A stretch of 64,000 nt of DNA, taken from Planktotalea sp. Its GTDB lineage: Bacteria; Pseudomonadota; Alphaproteobacteria; Rhodobacterales; Rhodobacteraceae. Location of the stretch: the NCBI RefSeq assembly GCF_018607995.1, contig NZ_JABBAL010000034.1, positions 18,983-82,982 on the forward strand. Direction: 5' to 3'. The notes below the pieces were generated by a model. That model was not told where the DNA came from. It did not search any database and saw only the letters and a program-made list of their open reading frames with translations. Shown here piece by piece: positions 36,967-45,422 of this stretch; positions within the stretch are counted from its first letter, which is position 1, and each line of letters begins with the position of its first letter. A program made the translations under genes and the position numbers.

Positions 36967-36977
36967 ATTCGCGCAGA

Positions 36978-37748
36978 TCAGGCTGGATAATCGCGCAAAA
37001 ACACCCAACAGTCGCCTTCGCTCATATCCTGTTGGAACGCGTAACCACCTGAATTGAATGCTTTGATCTCTTCCGCGTTCTCCACGCGGTTTTGGATAAT
37101 ATAGCGTGCCATCGCGCCGCGTGCTTTTTTGGCGAAGAAGCTAACGATCTTGGCTTTTCCGTCTTTTAATTCCATGAACACAGGCGTGATCACACGCAAT
37201 TTCAACGCCTTTGGAGCGACAGCGCCAAAGTACTCCTGACTCGCGCAATTGACCAACGTGTCAGTGCCTATGACCTCTGCTTGAGTGTTGAGCATTTTCG
37301 ATAAATCCGTGCGCCAATAATCATAAAGCGAAGTGCCACGACGGGTTTTCAAACGCGATCCCATTTCCAAACGATACGGCTGAATCGCATCTAGAGGTCG
37401 CAAAACCCCGTAAAGCCCCGACAAAATCCGCAAATGATCTTGCGCCCAGCGCATCTCGTCGCCGTCCAAGCTTGTGGCTTCCAAGCCTTGATACGTATCG
37501 CCCGCAAACGCCAAGGCAGCGGGACGCACCAAATCATCACTCGGTTCCGCTTCAAACGCTTGAAACCGGTCGCGATTAAGCCGTGCCAAATCCTCACTGA
37601 GGTGCATCAGCTTGCGCAATTCGCCAAGGGTCAGGTTCTTCGCTGTTTTTGACAAACGAACCGCATCGGCTTGCAGGTCAGGCGCACTCATCTCGACGTC
37701 ACGCTCTGCCCAATCCAATCGCTTGGCCGGTGAAATCACAACTAACAT
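36978..37748 (-). CDS. yaaA: peroxide stress protein, YaaA family
   Basis: A 256-residue cytosolic protein of the YaaA (DUF328) family, linked in E. coli to limiting free iron and DNA damage during peroxide stress. Characteristic text: MLVVISPAKRLDW at the start, LSGLYGVLRPLDAIQPYRLEMG in the middle, and FFAKKARGAMARYI near the end. Length is normal. It follows recQ on the same strand with a 29-base gap, so the two may share a transcript. Confidence 0.95.
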   Translation of the reverse strand: MLVVISPAKRLDWAERDVEMSAPDLQADAVRLSKTAKNLTLGELRKLMHLSEDLARLNRDRFQAFEAEPSDDLVRPAALAFAGDTYQGLEATSLDGDEMRWAQDHLRILSGLYGVLRPLDAIQPYRLEMGSRLKTRRGTSLYDYWRTDLSKMLNTQAEVIGTDTLVNCASQEYFGAVAPKALKLRVITPVFMELKDGKAKIVSFFAKKARGAMARYIIQNRVENAEEIKAFNSGGYAFQQDMSEGDCWVFLRDYPA

Positions 37749-37777
37749 ACTCGCCCCCTTGTTTGCTTTGCTTAGAT

Positions 37778-39823
37778 CTAGCTCGCTTCCCTGAGGACGT
37801 CCAGAAAAGCGCGGCCAAATCTTTCACTGCGCCGTTCCCCAAGGATACGTTCAAGCGCCATTTCATTCTGTGGTTTTTGCGCTGCGACCTTAGCAAGGAG
37901 TGAAGCGGAACAGCTGAGTGGCTTGTCATGACCCTCCCCGCCACGCGCAAGATCGGCCTGGACTTCAAGCAAACGATCAAAAAGTGTACCACTGTCACGC
38001 CCCGCAAGTTTGCGACGCGCAGGATGAAGCGTTTCGACCTCGCCATTGATCACTTCGATAAAAGCCGCGCCATAAGTGTCGAGCTTCTTCGCGCCCACCC
38101 CACCAATCCGCGCCATATCATCCAGCGTTTTGGGGCGCACTTGCGCCATTTCGATCAGCGTTTTGTCGTTGAAAACGATGTAGGCTGGCACGCGCGCGGT
38201 TTCCGCAAGGCCACGTCGCTTCGCTTTTAGCGCCGACAGCAAAGGCGCATCTTCCTCGCTTACGAGGGCTTTGACAGACGGTGAAAACTTCGAGGCGGCT
38301 TTGATGCTATCGCGGCGCAACCGGATCGAGGCTTCACCCCTTAGGATCGGCATTGCCTCATCCGTCATGCGCAAAGCGCCATGGCGTTCTGGATCAGGGC
38401 GCACCAAATCGTGACCCATCATCTGACGAAACACCGCCTGCCATTCACGTTTGCTGTATTCTTTGCCAACGCCGTAGGTCGGCAAATCTTCATGCCCACG
38501 CGTAAGAACTTTGTCGGTTTCATTGCCCAAAAGAATGTCGATCAAGTGGCCCGCACCGAAGTATTCATTGGTGCGCAGAATAGCGGACAACGCTTTTCGC
38601 ACAGCAATCGTGCCATCAAACACATCCACAGGCGTGTCACACAGATCGCAGTTTTTGCACGTCACATTAGTTTCACCAAAATACGCGAGCAAGCTCGCGC
38701 GGCGACAATCAAGCGCTTCAGCCAGACCAAGAAGTGCGTTCAAACGCGCATGATCCGCCGTGCGTCGTTCGGGGGGCGCGAGGCCTTCGTCAATCTGGCT
38801 ACGGCGCAGGCGAATATCGTCAGGCCCATAAAGGGTGAGCGTTTCAGCCGGCGCACCATCACGACCGCCGCGACCGATTTCTTGGTAATAGGCCTCAATG
38901 GATTTGGGCAAATCCGCGTGGGCGACCCAGCGAATATCAGGCTTATCAACGCCCATCCCAAAGGCAACGGTGGCCACGACAATCAACCCATCTTCACGTT
39001 GAAAGCGCGCTTCAACCTTGCGACGTGCATCGGGGTCCATGCCACCATGATAGAAACACGCACTATGTCCCGCTTGATTTAGCGCGCCAGACAGACCTTC
39101 AGTTTTCGCGCGCGTGCCGCAATAGACTATCCCCGATTGACCTTTACGCGCAGCTGCAAAGCTGAGGATCTGCTGGCGCGGGCCATCTTTGGCAGCGAAA
39201 GCTAGGTGGATGTTAGGGCGATCAAAGCCATGCAGAAAAGTTTGCGGGGTCTGGCCATCGAATAAACGCTCTGCGATCTCGACGCGCGTTTCTGCATCGG
39301 CGGTGGCGGTGAAGGCAGCAATTGGCACGTTCAACGTGCGACGCAGATCACCGATACGCAGATAGTCGGGGCGAAAATCGTGACCCCATTGGCTAACGCA
39401 ATGCGCCTCGTCTACAGCAATTCGGCGCACACCCGCGCGGCGCAGCAGATTGACGGCACCACCAGAAGCAAGCCGCTCCGGTGCCATATACAAAAGTCGC
39501 AAAGTGCCTGCGTCAATCGCCTCGAACACCGCATTTGTTTCTTCGTCCGTGTTGCCAGAGGTCAGCGCACCCGCGACAACACCACTTGCTTTCAGCGCTT
39601 GAACCTGATCGCGCATCAACGCGATTAAAGGAGAGATGACAACCGTTAATCCACTGTCATCCATCAAGGCAGGCAGCTGATAGCAAAGCGATTTACCACC
39701 GCCTGTCGGCATGATCGCGAGCACGTTTTGATCGCCCGCCACAGCATCAACAATATCGCGCTGGCCAGGGCGAAAGGCGTCAAATCCGAAAACGTCGCTT
39801 AACAGCGATGCGGCGCGGTCCAT
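37778..39823 (-). CDS. recQ: ATP-dependent DNA helicase RecQ
   Basis: 681 residues. Walker A AIMPTGGGKSLCYQLP (about 35-50), DEAH box AVDEAHCVSQWGHDFRPDY, motif VI QEIGRGGRDG, four zinc cysteines around CKNCDLCDTP, a winged-helix domain, and an HRDC domain near 515-595 (LKAKRRGLAETARVPAYIVF). It unwinds DNA at stalled forks and in recombination. Full length and intact. Confidence 0.96.
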   Translation of the reverse strand: MDRAASLLSDVFGFDAFRPGQRDIVDAVAGDQNVLAIMPTGGGKSLCYQLPALMDDSGLTVVISPLIALMRDQVQALKASGVVAGALTSGNTDEETNAVFEAIDAGTLRLLYMAPERLASGGAVNLLRRAGVRRIAVDEAHCVSQWGHDFRPDYLRIGDLRRTLNVPIAAFTATADAETRVEIAERLFDGQTPQTFLHGFDRPNIHLAFAAKDGPRQQILSFAAARKGQSGIVYCGTRAKTEGLSGALNQAGHSACFYHGGMDPDARRKVEARFQREDGLIVVATVAFGMGVDKPDIRWVAHADLPKSIEAYYQEIGRGGRDGAPAETLTLYGPDDIRLRRSQIDEGLAPPERRTADHARLNALLGLAEALDCRRASLLAYFGETNVTCKNCDLCDTPVDVFDGTIAVRKALSAILRTNEYFGAGHLIDILLGNETDKVLTRGHEDLPTYGVGKEYSKREWQAVFRQMMGHDLVRPDPERHGALRMTDEAMPILRGEASIRLRRDSIKAASKFSPSVKALVSEEDAPLLSALKAKRRGLAETARVPAYIVFNDKTLIEMAQVRPKTLDDMARIGGVGAKKLDTYGAAFIEVINGEVETLHPARRKLAGRDSGTLFDRLLEVQADLARGGEGHDKPLSCSASLLAKVAAQKPQNEMALERILGERRSERFGRAFLDVLREAS

Positions 39824-39899
39824 GGGATGTCCTGTAATGGCATTGCTATGCTCTTACTGGATATGTCTCATAGGTTAGCAACTCACACAAGATGGTGTA

Positions 39900-40187
39900 T
39901 TAGTAAAAGGCCTGGATATTATTCGCGATAACGATGCGCAACGCGTATACGCCGACCAGCGCGATCAAAGGCGCAAGGTCAATGCCCGCCATATTCGGTA
40001 AAAAGCTGCGAATTTTTGAATACACAGGCTCTAATATACGATTCAAACCATACCAAATCTGCGCAATTAATTGTTGGTTGAGATTGAGGACCTGAAAATT
40101 GATCAGCCAGCTCATGATTACATGAGCCACGATGAAGAACCACGCGATATCAAGGATCAGCATCAGGATTTGGAAAAGCGACAACAT
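39900..40187 (-). CDS. YggT family membrane protein
   Basis: A 95-residue protein with two hydrophobic segments and the family pattern (IAWFFIVAHVIMSWLINFQV; LNRILEPVYSKIRSFLPNMAGIDLAPLIAL). YggT proteins are linked to osmotic tolerance and cell envelope in some bacteria; the molecular role is not known. Stands alone between recQ and a divergent thioesterase gene. Confidence 0.88.
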   Translation of the reverse strand: MLSLFQILMLILDIAWFFIVAHVIMSWLINFQVLNLNQQLIAQIWYGLNRILEPVYSKIRSFLPNMAGIDLAPLIALVGVYALRIVIANNIQAFY

Positions 40188-40316
40188 GGGGCAGGCTCCG
40201 GAATTTCTATTCGTTCCCTAGGTAGTCGCGCAAAGGGTCGGCGGCAAGTGCCGTGGGGTCGCGACTTGACGCGAATGCAAACTATCGCAAGTGAGGGGCG
40301 CAATAGGAGCGCGCAC

Positions 40317-40853
40317 ATGTACCCTTTCATTCGTATGACCAAAGCTTTGTGGCAAAGCCGAAACCTACCTGCGATCGGGTTTGACGAAACCCACGTGTCG
40401 CATCACCGGTGTTGGCCTTGGGACATCGATATGTGGATGGAGCTGAACAATGGGCGCACGCTAACTCTGCTCGATCTCGGGCGTATTCCCTTGGCGAAGC
40501 GCGCGGGTTTGATCGATGTGCTTAAAGGCAACCGTTGGGGTCTGACGATGGCTGGAGTATCTGTGCGGTATCGCAGGCGCATTCGCACGTTTGAAGCCTT
40601 CACGATGAAATCACGCGCAGTGTGTTGGGATGAACGGTTCTTCTATCTCGAACAATGCATGATCAAAAGCGACGGCGAGGTCGCTAATCACGCCCTCTAC
40701 CGAGCGGCGGTGACCGATAAATCCGGTATCCTGACGCCCGCGCGCGTAGCGGAAGCAATGGGGCGCGATACAGTATCGCCGCCCATTCCCGCGTGGGTCG
40801 CCAACTGGATCGAAGCGGATGCAAGCCGCCCTTGGCCGCCGATGCAGGACTAA
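40317..40853 (+). CDS. hotdog-fold acyl-CoA thioesterase family protein
   Basis: 178 residues of the 4HBT/THEM6-like group. The segment DETHVSHHRCWPWDIDMWMELNNGRTL is the hotdog helix with the typical W-D-x-D/N pattern, followed by beta strands (GVSVRYRRRIRTFEAFTMKS). The start ATG at 40317 has AGGAG 12 bases before; the longer frame to 40071 runs antisense through yggT and is rejected. The substrate is unknown. Confidence 0.82.
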   Translation: MYPFIRMTKALWQSRNLPAIGFDETHVSHHRCWPWDIDMWMELNNGRTLTLLDLGRIPLAKRAGLIDVLKGNRWGLTMAGVSVRYRRRIRTFEAFTMKSRAVCWDERFFYLEQCMIKSDGEVANHALYRAAVTDKSGILTPARVAEAMGRDTVSPPIPAWVANWIEADASRPWPPMQD

Positions 40854-40911
40854 ACGCTTGCGCGGATGAGTTTGTATCTGTCTAACTGTTCCAAGCACAG
40901 GGGACAGAAAA

Positions 40912-42285
40912 ATGACAAGCGCAAACGCTAACAAAAACTTGCGGAAACGCGTCTGGGGTTGGTACTTTTTCGACTTCGCGAGCCAACCCTATCATACGGT
41001 TCTCAACACATTTATCTTCGGTCCCTTCTTTGTGGCGATTGCTGCGACTTACTACCTTGGCCAAGGGCTTGAGAAAGGGATCGCCGACGCCAATGCGCAA
41101 TCCATTTGGGCGTGGACAACTGCGCTGATCGGGCTGATCATCGCTTTTTCTGCCCCCATTTTCGGCGCGATGGCGGATAGCACAGGGCGCAAAATGCCGT
41201 GGGTCATGTCGTTCAGTATTATGTATGTGCTGGGATGCGCAGCCCTTTGGTATACCGCGCCGGATGCGAGCAATTTATTCTGGATGCTCGCTGCCTTCGG
41301 CGTCGGCTTTATCGGTGCTGAATACGCGCTTATTTTCACCAACGCGCAATTGCCGGGTTTGGGTGCACGGGAACAGATTGGTAAAATCTCCGGCTCCGGC
41401 TTTGCATTTGGCTATCTTGGTGGTGTAATCGCACTGGCCATCGCGCTTTTGTTACTGGTGGAACAGGGCAACGGGAAGACAGTCGCGGGCCTTGATCCTT
41501 TGTTCGGTCTTAATCCTGCGGCACACGAAGGAACGCGCGCGACGGGTCCCTTCGCGGCCATTTGGTTCATTGTGTTCATGATCCCTTATTTTCTCTGGGT
41601 ACGCGAAGTGCGCACCGATCAAGTCAGATCCAGCTTTTCAGAGGCCTTTTCACAGGTCATCGCTTCGCTTAAAGGTCTCAAATCCCGCCGCTCTCTTGGG
41701 TACTTTCTTGTTGGCTCAATGTTCTACCGCGATGCGCTGAACGGGCTTTACGCGTTTGGTGGGGTATACGCGAAACTGGTGCTCGATTGGGAAGTCACTC
41801 AAATCGGCGTCTTCGGTGTTGTTGCTGCAATCGGCGCGGCGGTGTTTAGCTATCTTGGTGGCTTTGCAGATCGCCGATTTGGTCCAAAACCTGTGATCAC
41901 CTTTACGATTATCATTCTGATGTGCGTCAGCCTTACGGTGATCAACATAACCCCTGACACGGTCTATGGCATAGGTGTCGCAGCAGGCACACCTGACCTT
42001 CTCTTCATCATTTGTGGCGTTTTAATCGGTGGTATGGGTGGTATGCTACAATCCTCAAGCCGCTCTTTGATGGTGCGCCACACGGACGCTGACAACGCGA
42101 CCGAATATTTCGGGCTTTATGGTCTGTCTGGTCGCGCTACCGCGTTCCTTGCGCCGCTTCTCATCGGGATCGTCACAACCGTTACGCAAAGTGCCCGTCT
42201 AGGCGTATCGCCTGTGATCTTCCTTTTCTTGATCGGCCTAATCCTGCTAGCCTACGTCCATAAAAATGGCGATTTTGAAAAATGA
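40912..42285 (+). CDS. MFS transporter of the UMF1/Atg22-like family
   Basis: A 457-residue protein with about twelve membrane segments. The start (KRVWGWYFFDFASQPYHTVLNTFIFGPFF) and FSAPIFGAMADSTGRKMPW are typical of the UMF1 family, related to yeast Atg22 amino-acid exporters. The substrate is unknown in bacteria. It shares an ATGA overlap with mepA, so the two are translated together. Confidence 0.88.
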   Translation: MTSANANKNLRKRVWGWYFFDFASQPYHTVLNTFIFGPFFVAIAATYYLGQGLEKGIADANAQSIWAWTTALIGLIIAFSAPIFGAMADSTGRKMPWVMSFSIMYVLGCAALWYTAPDASNLFWMLAAFGVGFIGAEYALIFTNAQLPGLGAREQIGKISGSGFAFGYLGGVIALAIALLLLVEQGNGKTVAGLDPLFGLNPAAHEGTRATGPFAAIWFIVFMIPYFLWVREVRTDQVRSSFSEAFSQVIASLKGLKSRRSLGYFLVGSMFYRDALNGLYAFGGVYAKLVLDWEVTQIGVFGVVAAIGAAVFSYLGGFADRRFGPKPVITFTIIILMCVSLTVINITPDTVYGIGVAAGTPDLLFIICGVLIGGMGGMLQSSSRSLMVRHTDADNATEYFGLYGLSGRATAFLAPLLIGIVTTVTQSARLGVSPVIFLFLIGLILLAYVHKNGDFEK

Positions 42286-43154
42286 TGCGCGTTGTTGCCG
42301 TTGTTCTGAGTTTGGTTGTCGCCCTCCCTTTGTCCGCAGCACCAGAAGCAAAACAGCTTTTTGGTGCTGCAAAAAATGGCTCCACCCAGCGCGCCGCACC
42401 TTTGGGATCTTACACGAAAGGCTGCGCTGCCGGCTCGGTCGCATTGCCCGAAACGGGACCAACGTGGCAAGCCATGCGCCTGTCGCGCAATCGCAATTGG
42501 GGTCATCCGACGACAATCGATTTCATTCAAAAACTCTCTGCCAAGGCCGCGCAATTGCCTGGCTGGAATGGGCTTTATATTGGCGACATCAGCCAACCAC
42601 GCGGCGGCCCTATGCTTTCTGGCCATCGCAGCCATCAGATTGGTCTCGACATCGATATCTGGATGTTGCCTGCGAATAATCTCAAACTTTCGCGTCGTGA
42701 ACGCGAGAAGGTCAGCTCTATCTCGCTGCGTCGCGCGAAGGGTGCGTATATTAACAGCAAGTTCACGGTCCAGCACATGGAAATCATGAAAGCGGCAGCA
42801 AAAGACAAACGTACCGCACGCATTTTTGTGTTCCCCGGTGCAAAAGTTGCGATGTGCAACGCGGAGAAAGGCAATCGTCGGTGGTTACGTAAAATTCGAC
42901 CTTGGTATGGGCATCACTATCATTTTCACGTGCGCCTTGCCTGCCCCAAAGATGCGCGCGAATGTAAAGATCAGAACCCGCCACCTGCTGGCGATGGCTG
43001 TGCAGATGCACAAAAATGGGTGAATGACATTTTGAACCCGCCAAAGGCCAAGCCGCGCGATCCGAATGCACCTAAGCCCAAGCCTCGGGTGCGCCGCAAA
43101 TATGTTCTTTCTGACCTGCCTCAGCAATGCGCCGACGTTCTTCGCTCGCGCTAG
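42282..43154 (+). CDS. mepA: penicillin-insensitive murein endopeptidase
   Basis: A zinc D,D-endopeptidase (LAS family) of 290 residues that cuts peptide cross-links in peptidoglycan in the periplasm. A signal peptide (VVAVVLSLVVALPLSAAPEA) is clear. Metal ligands are in SGHRSHQIGLDIDIW and WYGHHYHFHVRLACP; paired cysteines fit disulfides. The start overlaps the MFS gene's stop. Full length. Confidence 0.95.
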   Translation: MMRVVAVVLSLVVALPLSAAPEAKQLFGAAKNGSTQRAAPLGSYTKGCAAGSVALPETGPTWQAMRLSRNRNWGHPTTIDFIQKLSAKAAQLPGWNGLYIGDISQPRGGPMLSGHRSHQIGLDIDIWMLPANNLKLSRREREKVSSISLRRAKGAYINSKFTVQHMEIMKAAAKDKRTARIFVFPGAKVAMCNAEKGNRRWLRKIRPWYGHHYHFHVRLACPKDARECKDQNPPPAGDGCADAQKWVNDILNPPKAKPRDPNAPKPKPRVRRKYVLSDLPQQCADVLRSR

Positions 43155-44015
43155 CGATTTGCGCCGCTCTCTGTGCGTCGCCGCTTTTTGCTGAGCCACG
43201 CGCAGAACCGGTTGCACATTTCTCATGGCATCCAGAATACAAATATTCCAGTGGAGTTTCTGAACTAGAAGTCAACGCCGATGGGTTGCGTTTTGTTTCT
43301 GTCAGCGACGATGACACGCTATATCGTGGCAACCTTACGCGCGATCAGGATGGCTTATTGGAAAGTGCGACCCTAGTCGAAACCATTCCTTTAGTTATCG
43401 AAGACGGAACGCGAACTGACCCAAAACGCTACCGCGATATGGAGGGTCTCACTGGCGTCCAACGGTGTGATCCACATCTCTGCTGAACATAATTCACGCA
43501 CTCTAAGCTATGCAGACGCAAAGGGCACACCCGACACACAGCAGCTTCCTTTCGTCAAAACAAACACGCCCAAGAACGTCGGGTACGAAGCCTTCGCGAT
43601 TTCGCCAGAAGGACATTTAATCGTCATGCGCGAAAAATCTGCCAGCATTCAAACACAATTTTGAATTTACCAAAGAGCTACTGATGGCACATGGAGCACC
43701 ATCTACAACCTTCCCCGTGTTGGTAGCTTTCGTCCAGTTGGCGCAGATTTTGAGCCAGATGGTCATCTTTACGTGCTAACGCGTGGTTTCAACGGTTTCG
43801 CGTTTGCCACGCAGATAGAGCGTGTCCAGCTTAGTAACGGCAAACCCGTTGGGCAAGGGCGTATATTCGCCAGTGAATTCGGACAATTCGATAATCTTGA
43901 GGGTATTTCTGTTTGGCGTGATCAACAGGGAAAAATTCGTCTCATGGCGACCTCTGACGAAAAATTTAGTCGCTTCCAATCCACCATCATCGTTGAGTTT
44001 GAGCTGCAGGAATAA
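43127..44015 (+). pseudogene. esterase-like activity of phytase family protein, frameshift plus nonsense codon
   Basis: Begins inside the last codons of mepA with a signal peptide (SLALAICAALCASPLFAEP). The first frame reads YSSGVSELEVNADGLRFVSV to YRDMEGLT and then shifts at about 43450 to SNGVIHISAEHNSRTL. That frame meets an in-frame TGA (43662-43664) and resumes as GTWSTIYNLPRV, ADFEPDGHLYVLTRGF, QFDNLEGISVW and MATSDEKFSRFQST up to a TAA at 44013. This matches the exported beta-propeller family PF13449. Two lesions; otherwise full length. Confidence 0.8.
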
Positions 44016-44030
44016 CTTGCCATACACCGT

Positions 44031-44088
44031 TACAAGGCCTAAACGGCATCGACTCTCACTTAAGAGAGGAAGTAGCCGCAACCTTGTA
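44031..44088 (+). ncRNA. structured leader candidate upstream of yhhQ
   Basis: Three nested stems on one axis: TACAAGG (44031-44037) with CCTTGTA (44082-44088); CGGC (44044-44047) with GCCG (44075-44078); CTCTC (44053-44057) with GAGAG (44064-44068), loop ACTTAA. Internal loops separate the stems, then A6 follows. It ends 18 bases before the yhhQ ATG. A regulatory RNA or an imperfect terminator of the dead gene upstream are both possible. It does not match the preQ1-I pattern I know. Confidence 0.45.
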
Positions 44089-44105
44089 AAAAACGGGCAC
44101 TCAAT

Positions 44106-44738
44106 ATGACACGCACTTATCTTCCTGGCATCCTTGCCATGGCAACCATCGTTGTTGCCTCTAATATCCTCGTACAGTTTCTGTTTGGTCAATGGCTGAC
44201 GTGGGGCGCATTTACCTACCCCTTCGCGTTCCTTGTGACGGACCTGATGAACCGCATCTATGGTGCGAACGCCGCGCGCCGCGTAATTTTCGTGGGTTTC
44301 GTGATTGGCGTTATTTGCTCGCTAATCGGTACACAGATGCCAGGCGAATTCGGCCCGCTGGTCACACTTCGTATCGCAATTGGCTCCGGAACGGCGTTCC
44401 TTGTGGCACAGTTGATCGACGTCTCGATCTTCTCAGCGTTAAAAAACGACAAGTGGTGGCGCGCGCCTTTGGCGTCTTCGATTATCGGCTCTACGGTTGA
44501 TACTGCGCTCTTCTTCACCATCGCATTCTCGGCTAGCCTCATTTTCCTTGAGCCGTCTAATGATGTGAGCTGGGCAAATGAAACGTTGCCAGTTCTAGGG
44601 TTCGGACCCATTGCCCCGCTCTGGACGTCCTGGGCCGTCGCTGATTGGGGCGTGAAATTGACCCTCGCCTTGATCGCATTGATGCCGTTCAAAGCAATCA
44701 CCACGCGTTGGTACAAAAATAGAGAGCATTCCGCCTAA
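44106..44738 (+). CDS. yhhQ: queuosine precursor transporter (VUT family)
   Basis: A 210-residue inner-membrane protein with about six hydrophobic segments; YhhQ imports queuosine precursors (preQ0/preQ1) for tRNA modification. Typical text: FTYPFAFLVTDLMNRIYGANAARRVIFVGF and FLVAQLIDVSIFSALKNDKWWRAPLASSIIGSTVDTALFF. No standard ribosome site precedes the ATG; the GAGAGGA in the leader hairpin is too far away. Confidence 0.9.
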   Translation: MTRTYLPGILAMATIVVASNILVQFLFGQWLTWGAFTYPFAFLVTDLMNRIYGANAARRVIFVGFVIGVICSLIGTQMPGEFGPLVTLRIAIGSGTAFLVAQLIDVSIFSALKNDKWWRAPLASSIIGSTVDTALFFTIAFSASLIFLEPSNDVSWANETLPVLGFGPIAPLWTSWAVADWGVKLTLALIALMPFKAITTRWYKNREHSA

Positions 44739-44809
44739 AAAACATTTGGTGTTCACCGATATCCATGCCATCCTTTCTTTGATTGAAACAAATGAGAGGA
44801 GGTGATCCT

Positions 44810-44866
44810 GTGTCTAAAAAGGTATTGGAGAATGGTGTTGGGACAATTTGCGAGGTGCGCCGCTAG
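44810..44866 (+). CDS. 18-codon leader peptide candidate
   Basis: GTG start, product MSKKVLENGVGTICEVRR, stop TAG at 44864-44866 in the top of the inner stem. Seven bases before the start ends AGGAGG, part of AGGAGGTGATCC (44797-44808), a full 12-base complement of the 16S rRNA 3' end (GGATCACCTCCT). Such a perfect site is unlikely to be unused. The peptide has no recognisable domain. I cannot tell if the peptide or the act of translating it matters. Confidence 0.55.
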   Translation: MSKKVLENGVGTICEVRR

Positions 44867-44938
44867 CGGCAACCCCTAGCCGGCCTTGCGCCCGCAAATT
44901 GGCGACTGCCTAACTAGCACGCCTCCGAAACTCAGATT

Positions 44939-44966
44939 AAGGGCCGCTCATCGGGTGGCCCTTTTT
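44939..44966 (+). terminator. intrinsic terminator between the leader RNA and arfB
   Basis: AAGGGCC (44939-44945) pairs with GGCCCTT (44957-44963), followed by TTTTT. It lies 34 bases before the arfB ATG, so arfB needs read-through or its own start site. Confidence 0.85.
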
Positions 44967-44999
44967 GCGTCTGGCGGCGCGGCGTGGCATGTAAGGCGC

Positions 45000-45422
45000 A
45001 TGTTACAAATCACACCCACCTTAGAGATTGCCGATTGGGAGCTGACGGAAACGTTCACGCGCGCCTCCGGTCCAGGTGGGCAGAATGTGAACAAAGTCTC
45101 AACTGCTGTGGAATTACGCTTTGAAGCAGATCGTTCACCAAGCCTCACAGGACCCGTCAAGTCCCGCTTGAAGCGTTTGGCTGGCCGACGTTGGACATTA
45201 GACGGTGCCTTAATCATCCGTGCAGAAGAGGAACGTAGCCAAGCCCGAAACCGGGCAATCGCACGCGAACGACTGGCCGACTTGATCCGCAAAGCGTTGG
45301 TCGCGCCGAAACAACGCATTGCAACGCGCCCCACATTGGGCAGCAAAAAACGCCGCTTGAAATCCAAGAAGGAACGCGGCGAAGTGAAAGCGCTCCGTGG
45401 TCGCATAACCGACGACGATTAA
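45000..45422 (+). CDS. arfB: alternative ribosome-rescue factor ArfB (peptidyl-tRNA hydrolase)
   Basis: Frees ribosomes stalled at the end of truncated mRNAs by hydrolysing peptidyl-tRNA, backing up tmRNA/SmpB. The 140-residue protein has the catalytic GGQ in FTRASGPGGQNVNKVST and the basic tail that enters the mRNA channel (KKRRLKSKKERGEVKALRGR). The frame is open from 44886, but that extension covers the terminator; MLQITPTLEIADWELTE is the natural start. It converges on pncB and overlaps its end by four bases. Confidence 0.93.
   Translation: MLQITPTLEIADWELTETFTRASGPGGQNVNKVSTAVELRFEADRSPSLTGPVKSRLKRLAGRRWTLDGALIIRAEEERSQARNRAIARERLADLIRKALVAPKQRIATRPTLGSKKRRLKSKKERGEVKALRGRITDDD

Larger units (their letters stand above)
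44797..44966 (+). ncRNA. structured RNA with embedded leader reading frame and terminator
   Basis: A foldable RNA between yhhQ and arfB. Stem A: CAATTTGCG (44844-44852) with CGCAAATTG (44893-44901). Inside it, GCCGCTAG (44859-44866) pairs with CTAGCCGGC (44876-44884), one bulge. Outside, GGAGGT of the ribosome site (44798-44803) can pair with GCCTCC (44921-44926). An intrinsic terminator ends the unit. An 18-codon frame runs from the ribosome site into the inner stem. The design recalls attenuators or stalling leaders; no known family comes to mind. Confidence 0.6.

Noticed and set aside
38381..39082. 233-codon plus-strand frame
   Set aside because: Antisense to recQ, whose motifs are complete in this region.
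40071..40316. N-terminal extension of the thioesterase
   Set aside because: Antisense to the yggT gene and unlike the family; AGGAG precedes the internal ATG.
44031..44088. preQ1 class I riboswitch
   Set aside because: The stem order and loop do not match the compact H-type pseudoknot of that class; kept only as an unassigned structured leader.
44797..44966. tmRNA or 4.5S RNA
   Set aside because: No tRNA-like ends, no tag-peptide frame, and no conserved SRP loop sequence.
44886..44999. 38-codon extension of ArfB
   Set aside because: It spans the intrinsic terminator and the family starts at the MLQITPTLEI methionine.
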